From assembly GCA_963704585.1 (NCBI GenBank), contig OY969919.1:2914001-2978000 (forward strand): DNA of 64,000 nt, in the 5' to 3' direction. Below are positions 18,606 to 26,212 of this stretch, piece after piece; position 1 is the first letter of the stretch; each line of letters starts with the position of its first letter. A program made the translations under genes and the position numbers. A model generated the notes under the pieces. The model had not been told where the DNA came from. It was given only the letters and a program-made list of their open reading frames with translations, and ran no database searches. Origin of the DNA: Bog-756 sp963704585 (GTDB lineage: Bacteria > Actinomycetota > Acidimicrobiia > Acidimicrobiales > RAAP-2).

Positions 18606-20186
18606 TCAGCCCCCGGTGGGCGCCTCCTGTGGCGCCGGTGCGAGGCTTCCCCGTCCGTTGCCGGCTTCGGCACCGCCCGCGCCGACCCGGTCGCCGGCGC
18701 CCGGTCCGTCGATGGGGAGCCGGACGGTGAACGTGGTCCCGGCGCCGGCGCGCCCGCGAGCCGCCACCGTGCCGCCGTGCGCCGCGACGATCGCGCTCAC
18801 GATGGAGAGCCCGAGCCCCGCCCCGCCGTGCGCCCGCGATCGCGAGGGGTCGGACCGGTAGAAGCGCTCGAAGATGTGCTCGGCCGCCTCGGGGTCCATG
18901 CCCGGACCGTCGTCGGCGACCGTCACGACGGCACCTTCGGCGTCGCGGCCCACGGTGACCGTCGCCGTCGTGCCGGGCGGGGTGTGGGCGCGGACGTTGC
19001 CCAGCAGGTTGTCGACGACCTGGCGCAGGCTGGTCGCGTCGCCCATCACCTCGATCGGTTCGCTCGCCTCGAAGGTGAGCAGCCACTCGGGGCCGACGGT
19101 GGCGGCCGTGTGCACCGCTTCGGCACACAGGGCGACCAGGTCCACCGAGTGCTGCTCGAGCGGGCGGCCCTCGTCGAGCCTCGCGAGGAGGAGCAGGTCC
19201 GCGACGAGGTGCTCCATCCGGCTCGTCTCGGTGCGGATCCCGAGCATGAGCCGCTCGAGGTCCTCCTTCTGCTCGGAGGCGCCCCGGCCGAAGAGCTCGG
19301 CGTAGGCCGACACCGCGGCGATCGGTGTGCGGAGCTCGTGCGACGCGTCTGCGACGAACTGCCGGAGACGGCTCTCGGAGGCACGCAGCCGCTGCTCGGA
19401 CGCGACGCGGGCGCCGAAGGCCGACTCGATGCGGGTGAGCATCACGTTGAGGCTCCTCGCCAGCCGGCCGACCTCGGTCGTGTCGTTCTCACCGGGCACC
19501 CGCTCGGTGAGGTTGCCGTCCGCGATCGACGCGGCGGTGCGCTCCATGGCGCGCAGCGGTCGGAGCCCGAGACGCACGAGCCAGTAGCCGCCGAGCAGTG
19601 CGACGAGCACAGCGCCACCGGTCACCGCGAGCTCGATCCAGAGGAGATGGTGGAGCGTGCTGTCCGTGTCACCGAGTGGTTGGGCGACGATCAGGAGGTC
19701 GCCGTTGGCAAGGATCGAGGCGCGCACTCGGAACGACGGTCCGTCCGCCGAGGTCGACGGCGCCGTGAAGTACGCGACCTCGGTGCCGTCGGGCGCCCGG
19801 CTGAAACCGGTGATCGTCGCGGGGAGCTGGGGGAGCTGATCCTTGCCGTCCACGCGGGCGGGGCAGCTCTGCCCGTCGACGACTCCGCCGTTCGGTGCCC
19901 GCACCTCGACGGCGGGGAACTGCACGCTCGGGACGCCGCCGTTGCCCGGCTCCCCGGACGGCGCGGAGACCCGACCGCCGCCAGGGCCCCCCGGCCCCAC
20001 GGCGAAGCAGGTGAGCCCGCCGCCGTTGGCCGACAGCTCGTAGGGCGCGTGGGCCTGGTCGAGCTGCTGGTCGACACGCTGGTACAGGAAGGACTGGAGC
20101 GCGGAGTAGGTGACCGCGTCGGCCACGACCAGGGCCACCAGCGCGATCACTCCGATGGCGATGAGCAGCCGCGTGCGCAGGGACAC
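18606..20186 (-). CDS. Two-component sensor histidine kinase
   Basis: This is a 526-residue membrane sensor. Helix 1 (LLIAIGVIALVALVVADAV) and helix 2 (ELAVTGGAVLVALLGGYWLV) flank an extracytoplasmic domain of about 160 residues that is Gly/Pro-rich. A HAMP domain follows, then the H-box FVADASHELRTPIAAVSAYA with the phospho-accepting His, the N-box VVDNLLGNVRAHTP, and G boxes VADDGPGMDPEA and HGGAGLGLSIVSAI. It begins with a GTG 4 bases after the response-regulator stop, so the two are co-transcribed. Its signal is unknown; the divergent redox operon suggests envelope redox or flavin status. Confidence 0.92.
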   Translation of the reverse strand: MSLRTRLLIAIGVIALVALVVADAVTYSALQSFLYQRVDQQLDQAHAPYELSANGGGLTCFAVGPGGPGGGRVSAPSGEPGNGGVPSVQFPAVEVRAPNGGVVDGQSCPARVDGKDQLPQLPATITGFSRAPDGTEVAYFTAPSTSADGPSFRVRASILANGDLLIVAQPLGDTDSTLHHLLWIELAVTGGAVLVALLGGYWLVRLGLRPLRAMERTAASIADGNLTERVPGENDTTEVGRLARSLNVMLTRIESAFGARVASEQRLRASESRLRQFVADASHELRTPIAAVSAYAELFGRGASEQKEDLERLMLGIRTETSRMEHLVADLLLLARLDEGRPLEQHSVDLVALCAEAVHTAATVGPEWLLTFEASEPIEVMGDATSLRQVVDNLLGNVRAHTPPGTTATVTVGRDAEGAVVTVADDGPGMDPEAAEHIFERFYRSDPSRSRAHGGAGLGLSIVSAIVAAHGGTVAARGRAGAGTTFTVRLPIDGPGAGDRVGAGGAEAGNGRGSLAPAPQEAPTGG

Positions 20187-20189
20187 CGG

Positions 20190-20891
20190 CTACTCCACCG
20201 CCGGCTCTCGCAGCGCGTAGCCGACCAGCCGGACGGTGTGGATGACCGGAGGGCCGGCCACCTCGAGCTTCTTGCGGAGGTAGCTCACGTAGGTCTCGAC
20301 CACATTGCCGTCGCCGCCGAAGTCGTAGTGCCAGACGTGGTCGAGGATCTGCGACTTGGACAGGACGTGGCGGGGGTTGAGCATGAAGAAGCGCAGGAGG
20401 TTGAACTCGGTCGCGGTGAGCGAGATCGCCACGCCCGCTCTCGTGACCTCGTGCGCGTTCTCGTCCATCTCGATGTCCGAGAAGCGCAGGATGCCCGCCT
20501 CCTCGGGCTCGCTACCGATGCGCCGGAGGATCGCGTGGACCCGGGCGACGATCTCGGCCAGGGCGAACGGCTTCGTCACGTAGTCGTCCCCGCCGACCGT
20601 GAGTCCCGCGACCTTGTCCTCGACCGCGTCGCGTGCGGTGAGGAAGAGGACCGGCACGCGGATGCCGTCGGCGCGTAGCCGCCGGGTGACCTCGAGCCCG
20701 TCGAGGTCGGGGAGCATGACGTCGAGGACGATGAGGTCCGGCGGCCGTTCCTGGGCGGCGGCCAGCGCCTGCCGGCCGTTCGAGACCTCGTCGACCTCGA
20801 ACCCCTCGTAGCGGAGCGAGGTGGCCACCGCGTCGACGATGGACGGCTCGTCGTCGACCACGAGGATGCGCTGGCTTCGGGTGGGCTCCAT
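20190..20891 (-). CDS. OmpR/PhoB-type response regulator
   Basis: This response regulator has about 233 residues. The receiver has the acidic pair VVDDEPS, phospho-acceptor Asp in LIVLDVMLPDLDG, the conserved Thr in LFLTARD and Lys in YVTKPFAL. The C-terminal winged helix includes LTATEFNLLRFFMLNPRHVLS and VVETYVSYLRKKLE. The ATG at 20891 (MEPTRSQRILVVDDEP) is preceded by GGAGGGA. It pairs with the downstream kinase and is divergent from the ApbE/ferric-reductase operon. Repeated CTGTGA/TCACAG elements in the shared intergenic region may be its binding boxes. Confidence 0.92.
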   Translation of the reverse strand: MEPTRSQRILVVDDEPSIVDAVATSLRYEGFEVDEVSNGRQALAAAQERPPDLIVLDVMLPDLDGLEVTRRLRADGIRVPVLFLTARDAVEDKVAGLTVGGDDYVTKPFALAEIVARVHAILRRIGSEPEEAGILRFSDIEMDENAHEVTRAGVAISLTATEFNLLRFFMLNPRHVLSKSQILDHVWHYDFGGDGNVVETYVSYLRKKLEVAGPPVIHTVRLVGYALREPAVE

Positions 20892-20975
20892 CACCTCGTC
20901 CCTCCGTGGCGGGCGACGGTCGTCGCCCGGCCCGACCAGCATCGCACCGGCCATTGGTGTCCGGTTGTGCGTCCG

Positions 20976-20992
20976 CTGTGAGCGACCTGTGA
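20976..20992. promoter_or_regulatory. Direct repeats in divergent promoter region, candidate response-regulator box
   Basis: CTGTGA occurs at 20976-20981 and again at 20987-20992, exactly 11 bases apart, and an inverted copy (TTCACAG) lies at 21017-21023. OmpR-family regulators bind direct repeats spaced about one helical turn. The site lies in the 286-base region between the response-regulator gene (minus) and the ApbE operon (plus), so it could serve both. Inference from spacing and position only. Confidence 0.4.
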
Positions 20993-21177
20993 ACGGTGCG
21001 GGACGCCGCGCCCGCATTCACAGCGACCTCCCAGCGGGGACGGAGGTGGCTCTGCAGCCGGACCGCTCCACTGGTCGCCATCGGGATCGCCGCAACGGTA
21101 CGGGCGGTCCGAGCGGTGCCGGACGGTCCGGTGCCGCGCCGCCGCTCCGTCGAGCCGCAACGTCGAGAGGTGAAGCC

Positions 21178-21558
21178 ATGGAACCGCAGGATCTCCCACA
21201 ACCGTCGGGACGGAGTGCGCCCGACCGCTCCCGCGTCCGAGCCGCGTCGAAGGTGCGCCGCCTGACCCGACTGGTCGCGGTCGGGGCGACGGCCGGCGCG
21301 CTCGGCCTCGGCGCGCTCGTGGCGTCTGAGGCGAAGGGGCACGCGAGCGCCGTCACGGGTGGCGTCTCGGCGTCGTCGGGTGGCTCGGGCGCCGGGGCGA
21401 CGACCGCGACCACCGTGTCGGGCCAGTCGGCCTCGACCGGCGCAGCAGCCGGCTCGTCGTCCGCGGCCGCCGCCTCGACCGGGTCTTCGAGTGGCTCCAC
21501 GACGGGCTCGAGCGCCGGAACCACCGCAGGTGCCGCGACCGTGTCGGGGCAGTCGTGA
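21178..21558 (+). CDS. Small membrane-anchored Ser/Thr/Ala/Gly-rich protein at head of ApbE operon
   Basis: This 126-residue protein is not recognised by sequence. A basic N-terminus (ASKVRRLTRL) precedes a membrane segment or signal anchor (VAVGATAGALGLGALVA). The remaining 80 residues are low-complexity Ser/Thr/Ala/Gly and include two near-identical ends, ATTVSGQS and AATVSGQS. The ATG at 21178 has a GAGAGG site and opens a GTGA-overlapped operon with ApbE. In related actinobacterial operons this place is usually taken by an FMN-binding-domain protein that ApbE flavinylates. Whether this tail, with GAGATTATT, is such a substrate is speculation. Confidence 0.7.
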   Translation: MEPQDLPQPSGRSAPDRSRVRAASKVRRLTRLVAVGATAGALGLGALVASEAKGHASAVTGGVSASSGGSGAGATTATTVSGQSASTGAAAGSSSAAAASTGSSSGSTTGSSAGTTAGAATVSGQS

Positions 21559-22556
21559 GCACGGCGCTCCTCGACGCTGCGGCCGACCCGGATCCTGCGA
21601 CCCCGCCGGCCAGCCGGACCCTGCACGCGATCGGGACGACCGCGATCGTGGTGGTCACCGACGAAGGGGCAGCCGACGTTGCCGCGCAGCTGCTCGCGGA
21701 CGACCTCGCGCGGCTCGACGTGGCCTGCTCGCGTTTCCGCGAGGACTCGGAGCTGCGACGCGTCGAGCGGACGAGCCGCGGGAGGCCGGTCGCGGTGAGC
21801 CCGCTCCTCTATGAGGCACTCGAGGTCGCCTGCGCCGTCGCGGTCCGCACCGCCGGCACCGTGGACCCGACGGTCGGGTCGGCGGTCGCCTCCCTGGGCT
21901 ACGACCGCGACTTCGACGCGGTGCGCACCGCGCCGGACGCGTCCGGTACCCACGCGGCGCCCGGCGCAACACCGGGTTGGTGGCAGCTCACGCTCGATCC
22001 CGAGGCGCGCACCCTGGCCGTACCCGAGGGCGTCCGGATCGACCTCGGCTCGACCGCGAAGGCGCTCGCGGCGGACCGCTCGGCGGAGCGGATCGCCACC
22101 CTGGTCGGCTGCGGTGTGCTGGTCAACCTCGGCGGTGACGTCTCGGTGGCGGGGCATGGCCCGGCGGCCGGCTGGTCGGTCGGCATCGCGCCGCGCTCCG
22201 ACGCCGCGACGTCCGACGTCGACGAGATCGTCCCGCTCGCGGACGGAGGCCTCGCGACTTCGGGGACGACCGCGAGGTCGTGGACGCACCGGGGCCGTGC
22301 GGTCCACCACATCGTCGACCCGTGGACGGGCGACTCCGCGCCGGCCGTCTGGACACTCGCCTCCGCGGTCGCACCGACCTGCGTCGAAGCGAACGCATGG
22401 ACGACGGCGGCGATCGTCTGGGGCGACGACGCTCCGGGCAACCTCGCGGCCCGCGGAGTGCGGGCCCGACTGGTCGCTGCCGACGGGACCGTGGTCACCG
22501 TCGGCGCCTGGCCGGGCGTGCCGGTCGGGGCCGGCAGCGGGGGGGCGCGGTCATGA
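21555..22556 (+). CDS. apbE: ApbE-family FAD:protein FMN transferase
   Basis: This 333-residue ApbE-like enzyme covalently attaches FMN to Thr/Ser of redox proteins using FAD and Mg. Motifs include LDVACSRFREDSELRRVE near the N-terminus, RTAGTVDPTVGSAVASLGYD, IDLGSTAKALAADR, GVLVNLGGDVSV, TSGTTARSW and HHIVDPWTG with the metal and FAD ligands. It lacks a signal peptide, so it may act in the cytoplasm or be an atypical exported form. It overlaps its neighbours on both sides by 4 bases, so it belongs to the electron-transfer operon. Confidence 0.92.
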   Translation: MSTALLDAAADPDPATPPASRTLHAIGTTAIVVVTDEGAADVAAQLLADDLARLDVACSRFREDSELRRVERTSRGRPVAVSPLLYEALEVACAVAVRTAGTVDPTVGSAVASLGYDRDFDAVRTAPDASGTHAAPGATPGWWQLTLDPEARTLAVPEGVRIDLGSTAKALAADRSAERIATLVGCGVLVNLGGDVSVAGHGPAAGWSVGIAPRSDAATSDVDEIVPLADGGLATSGTTARSWTHRGRAVHHIVDPWTGDSAPAVWTLASAVAPTCVEANAWTTAAIVWGDDAPGNLAARGVRARLVAADGTVVTVGAWPGVPVGAGSGGARS

Positions 22557-23179
22557 CGGCGGCGGTCGCCTCGCCGGCCGTCTGGTACGCGATCCGCGCG
22601 ACCGGCATCGTCGCCCTGCTCCTCCTCACCCTCACCGTGGTGCTCGGCATCCTCACCGCGGGACGCCTCCGGACCCGGACGTGGCCGGCGTTCGCCCAGG
22701 CGGACCTGCACCGCCGGGTGTCGGTTCTCGCGATGGTCTTCCTCGGCCTGCACGTGCTCGGCGCGGTGGTCGACACCTTCGTCCCCGTCGGTTGGGCGGC
22801 GGCGCTCGTGCCGTTCGCCTCGCCGTACCGCACCCTGTGGGTCGGCCTGGGCACGGTCGCGGTGGACCTGCTGATCGCCGTCGCGGTGTCGAGCGCGCTG
22901 CGCCCGCACCTGGCCGCGCGCACGTGGCGCGCCCTGCACTGGCTCGCGTACGGCAGCTGGCCGGTTGCGATGGCCCACGCCCTCGGCATGGGGACGGACG
23001 CCGCCCGCGGGTGGATGGACGCCCTCGCCGCGGTCTGTTCGCTCGCCGTGGTCGCGGCCGCCGGCTGGCGCGTCGCCGACGCGGTGCGGACCGGCCGACG
23101 CGCCGCGCGTGTGGGCGCGCGCACCCGCTCGGTCGGTCCGACGCCGCTCGTCGGCGCATTGCGGGAGCACCGGCCGTGA
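22553..23179 (+). CDS. Ferric-reductase-like transmembrane cytochrome b domain protein
   Basis: This integral membrane protein of about 208 residues has about six hydrophobic helices, e.g. GIVALLLLTLTVVLGILTA and LGTVAVDLLIAVAVSSAL. Histidines placed for haem (DLHRRVSVLAMVFLGLHVLG, RALHWLAYGSWPVAMAHALG) match the ferric reductase/cytochrome b561-like transmembrane domain family. The ATG overlaps the apbE stop in ATGA. In this operon it would carry electrons across the membrane between the NuoF/ferredoxin side and an exported flavoprotein. Confidence 0.85.
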   Translation: MTAAVASPAVWYAIRATGIVALLLLTLTVVLGILTAGRLRTRTWPAFAQADLHRRVSVLAMVFLGLHVLGAVVDTFVPVGWAAALVPFASPYRTLWVGLGTVAVDLLIAVAVSSALRPHLAARTWRALHWLAYGSWPVAMAHALGMGTDAARGWMDALAAVCSLAVVAAAGWRVADAVRTGRRAARVGARTRSVGPTPLVGALREHRP

Positions 23180-24477
23180 GCGCCGTCGTGACCGGGGTCC
23201 GGCCGCGACTGCTCGCGGGGACGGGAGGCGGGTGCACGACCCTCGGGGAGCACCTCACCGTCCACGGCACGATCGACGTGCCCCGCCCCGGCGACGACCG
23301 GAGGCGCGCCGCCCTCCGGCGGGCCGTGCAGGAGTCGGGGCTCGGCGGTCGGGGCGGCGCCGCGTTCCCCTCGGCGGTCAAGTGGGAGGCGGTGACGCGT
23401 GATGGGCGCCGCGCCCTCGTCGTGGTCAATGCGATGGAGGGTGAGCCGGCGAGCGCGAAGGATCGGATCCTCCTCACCCGCTCGCCGCACCTCGTGCTCG
23501 ACGGCGCGGAGCTCGTCGCAGCCGCCATCGGCACCTCCCGGGTCACCGTCTGCGTTGCCGACGACGCAGACGGCCCTGCCGCTGCCGTCGAGCGGGCGAT
23601 CGCCGAGCGCCAACGGGCCGGCATGGCGGGCGTGCGCTACGACGTCGGCCGCCCGCCCGGGCGGTACGTGACCGGCGAGGAGTCGGCGCTCGTCGCGTGG
23701 CTCGAGGGCCGTCCCGGCCTGCCGTCGCTCCGGATCGACAAATCGGTGCCGTTGCGCGTCGCGCGCCGGCCCGCGCTCGTGCACAACGCGGAGACGCTCG
23801 CGCAGGTGGCCCTCGTCGCGCGACACGGCCCCGCCTGGTTCCGCGAAGCGGGGCTCGCCGACGCGCCCGGCACGACCCTCGTGACCGTCGGAGGCGCCGT
23901 GCGTGCACCCGGTGTCGTCGAGGTGGAGCTCGGGACGCCGATCGGGTCGATCGCCGAGCGGGCGGTTCTCGTGGAGGAGCCGGCCGCGTACCTGGTCGGT
24001 GGGTACGGCGGCGCCTGGCTGGGAGCCGAGCACGGTGCGACCCCGTACGCGCCGCGGCCGCTCCGTGAGGCCGGCGCGGCCGCGGGAGTCGGGATCGTGC
24101 TCGCACTCGCGGCCGGCTCGTGCGGCATCGCCGAGACGGCACGCGTCGTGCGCTTCATGGCGGGCGAGAGCGCGGGACAGTGCGGTCCCTGCGTCTTCGG
24201 CCTCCACGCGCTCGCCGACGATCTCGAGGCGCTCTGGACCGGCCGGGCCGCACTCGCCGTTCTCGACCGGATCGGGAGGCGGGCGGCGCAGATCGACGGT
24301 CGTGGCGCCTGCCGGCACCCCGACGGCGTCGTGCGGGTCGTCCGAACCGCGCTCTCCGTCTTCGCGGCCGACGCGCACGCGCACGCCAGGGGCCGACCGT
24401 GCCCGGGCCACGGTTCGCCCACCCGGCTCGCGTTCCCACCGCGGACCGGCCCTCCGGCCGACCGGAGCGGGCGGTGA
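23176..24477 (+). CDS. NuoF-like NAD(P)H-binding flavoprotein with SLBB and incomplete FeS motif
   Basis: This 433-residue protein resembles the 51-kDa subunit of complex I and of formate dehydrogenases. It shows the nucleotide/FMN region GLGGRGGAAFPSAVKW, VVNAMEGEPASAKDR and GRYVTGEESALVAWLEG, an SLBB domain (TLVTVGGAVRAPGVVEVELG), and a C-terminal cluster region. The usual SCGxCxPC is SAGQCGPC here, so the first cluster cysteine is alanine; a later Cys lies in GRGACRHPDG. It may hold a [3Fe-4S] or altered cluster. It begins at a GTG overlapping the previous stop and passes electrons to the following ferredoxin or the cytochrome b protein. Confidence 0.9.
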   Translation: MSAVVTGVRPRLLAGTGGGCTTLGEHLTVHGTIDVPRPGDDRRRAALRRAVQESGLGGRGGAAFPSAVKWEAVTRDGRRALVVVNAMEGEPASAKDRILLTRSPHLVLDGAELVAAAIGTSRVTVCVADDADGPAAAVERAIAERQRAGMAGVRYDVGRPPGRYVTGEESALVAWLEGRPGLPSLRIDKSVPLRVARRPALVHNAETLAQVALVARHGPAWFREAGLADAPGTTLVTVGGAVRAPGVVEVELGTPIGSIAERAVLVEEPAAYLVGGYGGAWLGAEHGATPYAPRPLREAGAAAGVGIVLALAAGSCGIAETARVVRFMAGESAGQCGPCVFGLHALADDLEALWTGRAALAVLDRIGRRAAQIDGRGACRHPDGVVRVVRTALSVFAADAHAHARGRPCPGHGSPTRLAFPPRTGPPADRSGR

Positions 24478-24716
24478 GGGGGCGCGGCCGGCACGCGCTC
24501 CGGGTCGTGGTCGACCCGGTCGCCTGCGACGCGTTCGGCTACTGCGCCGAGCTGCTGCCCGAACGGGTCACCCTCGACGAGTGGGGCTATCCGATGGTCG
24601 ACGGCGCGCCCGTCGACGGTGCACTGGCTGACCTTGCCCGGACTGCCGCCGCCGCCTGCCCACGGCGGGCGCTGCTCCTCGAGCCGGACGCCGATCGGGG
24701 GCGCGTTCCGCGCTGA
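24474..24716 (+). CDS. Single-cluster ferredoxin
   Basis: This 80-residue ferredoxin starts at a GTG overlapping the NuoF-like stop (GTGA). The first two ligands are in CDAFGYCAELLPERV, a CX5C pattern in which the middle Cys of a 4Fe-4S motif is missing, and the last is in AACPRRAL. This matches [3Fe-4S] (or three-Cys) ferredoxins that serve cytochromes P450 and similar enzymes. It ends the operon and likely carries electrons to or from the NuoF-like protein. Confidence 0.88.
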   Translation: MRGRGRHALRVVVDPVACDAFGYCAELLPERVTLDEWGYPMVDGAPVDGALADLARTAAAACPRRALLLEPDADRGRVPR

Positions 24717-24760
24717 CCGTGCGCCGGCCGTGCCGGTCGGCCGCCGACTCGTAGTCTGCG

Positions 24761-26179
24761 ATGGTGCGCAGGCGACGGAGCGGGGGCGGGTCCGGACCCG
24801 CCGGCGGGTCGGGCGACGGGCTCTGGGCGCCGGAGCGTCGGGCCCTCACCGCCGGTCTCGTGATGAACATCACACTCGTCGCCTCGGAGGCGCTCGCCGT
24901 CGTCACGATCATGCCGCAGGTCGCCCGCGATCTCGGCGGGCTGCACCTCTACGGATGGGTGTTCAGCGCCTTCATGCTGGCGAGCCTCGTGGGGATCGTG
25001 GCGGCCGGCCGCGAAGCGGACCGCACTGGGCCGGCTCGCCCGTACGTGGCGGGCGTCGTGCTCTTCGGCTCGGGGCTGGTCGTCGGCGGTCTCGCACCCT
25101 CGATGCCGGTGCTGGTGGTCGGTCGCGCACTGCAGGGTCTCGGTGCGGGCGCGATCCCGGCGGTCGCGTACGTGGCCATCGGACGGTGCTACCCCGAGGC
25201 GATCCGCGCGCGCATGATGGCCGTGCTCTCGACCGCCTGGGTGGTGCCGGGCATCGTGGGCCCGCTGCTCAGCGCCGGGGTCGCCCACCTCTTCGGCTGG
25301 CGGTGGGTCTTCCTCGGTCTCCTCCCGCTTGTCGCGGTCACCGGGCTCCTCGCGCTCCCCGGCCTCGCCCGACTCGGCGGGCCGGACGAGCCACCGGAGG
25401 CCGAGCACCGGATCGTCGACGCGCTGCGGGTGGCCGCAGGCTCGGCGCTCATCGTGGGCGGGCTCACCGACGGCGGGGCGATCGTCGCGGTCGTCCTCGT
25501 GGTCGCGGGCGGGATCGTCCTCGTGCCCGCGCTCTCGCGGCTGCTCCCGGCGGGGACGTTGCGCGCGCGGGCGGGACTGCCCTGCACGATCCTGAGCCGG
25601 GGCCTCCTCACCTTCGCCTTCTTCGGTGCCGACTCCTTCGTCACGCTCACCGTCGCGACGGTCCGGCACCAGAGCCTGGCCAAGGCGTCGATCGCGGTGA
25701 CCGCGGCGACCGTCGCCTGGGCGGCCGGCGCCTGGGGCCAGGCGCGCCTCCACGGGCGGACCGAGGGTCGGGTCCTCGTGCGTACCGGCGCCGTGCTGGT
25801 GACGGCAGGTATCGCCGGCATGCTCCTCGTGTTGCACCCGTCTGTCGGGATCCCGGTCGCCTACCTCGCCTGGGCGGTCGGCGGGTTCGGGATGGGTCTG
25901 GCCTACGGGCCGATCACGCTCATGACGCTGCGTCTCGCGCCGGCCGGGCGCGAGGGGTGGGCGTCTGCGTCGCTCAACCTCTCGGACGTGCTGGGCGCCG
26001 CCCTCGGAGAGGGGATCGGGGGCGCGGCTGTCGCGCTGAGCGCGGCACGGGGGTGGGCGCTCTCGACGGGCGTCGGCATCGCCTTCGTGGTCACCGGCGC
26101 GGTCGGCCTGCTCGCGACCGGGCTGGCCGGTCGCCTGCCGCTCCGGTCGCTCCGCGCCGCGGTCGACGGGACCGGCTGA
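24761..26179 (+). CDS. MFS transporter (drug-efflux type)
   Basis: This 472-residue major-facilitator protein has about 12-14 helices. After an Arg/Gly-rich N-terminus it shows the family motifs GWVFSAFMLASLVGIVAAGREADRTGPARP (motif A region) and LVVGRALQGLGAGAIPAVAY (motif B/C region), with VPGIVGPLLSAGVAHLFGWRWVF. It resembles EmrB/QacA-like exporters. It follows the ferredoxin by 44 bases and may be an independent gene. It is convergent with the frameshifted hydrolase. The substrate is unknown. Confidence 0.88.
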   Translation: MVRRRRSGGGSGPAGGSGDGLWAPERRALTAGLVMNITLVASEALAVVTIMPQVARDLGGLHLYGWVFSAFMLASLVGIVAAGREADRTGPARPYVAGVVLFGSGLVVGGLAPSMPVLVVGRALQGLGAGAIPAVAYVAIGRCYPEAIRARMMAVLSTAWVVPGIVGPLLSAGVAHLFGWRWVFLGLLPLVAVTGLLALPGLARLGGPDEPPEAEHRIVDALRVAAGSALIVGGLTDGGAIVAVVLVVAGGIVLVPALSRLLPAGTLRARAGLPCTILSRGLLTFAFFGADSFVTLTVATVRHQSLAKASIAVTAATVAWAAGAWGQARLHGRTEGRVLVRTGAVLVTAGIAGMLLVLHPSVGIPVAYLAWAVGGFGMGLAYGPITLMTLRLAPAGREGWASASLNLSDVLGAALGEGIGGAAVALSAARGWALSTGVGIAFVVTGAVGLLATGLAGRLPLRSLRAAVDGTG

Positions 26180-26212
26180 GCTCCGTCGCCGACCGTCGGG
26201 CCGCCGTCACCG

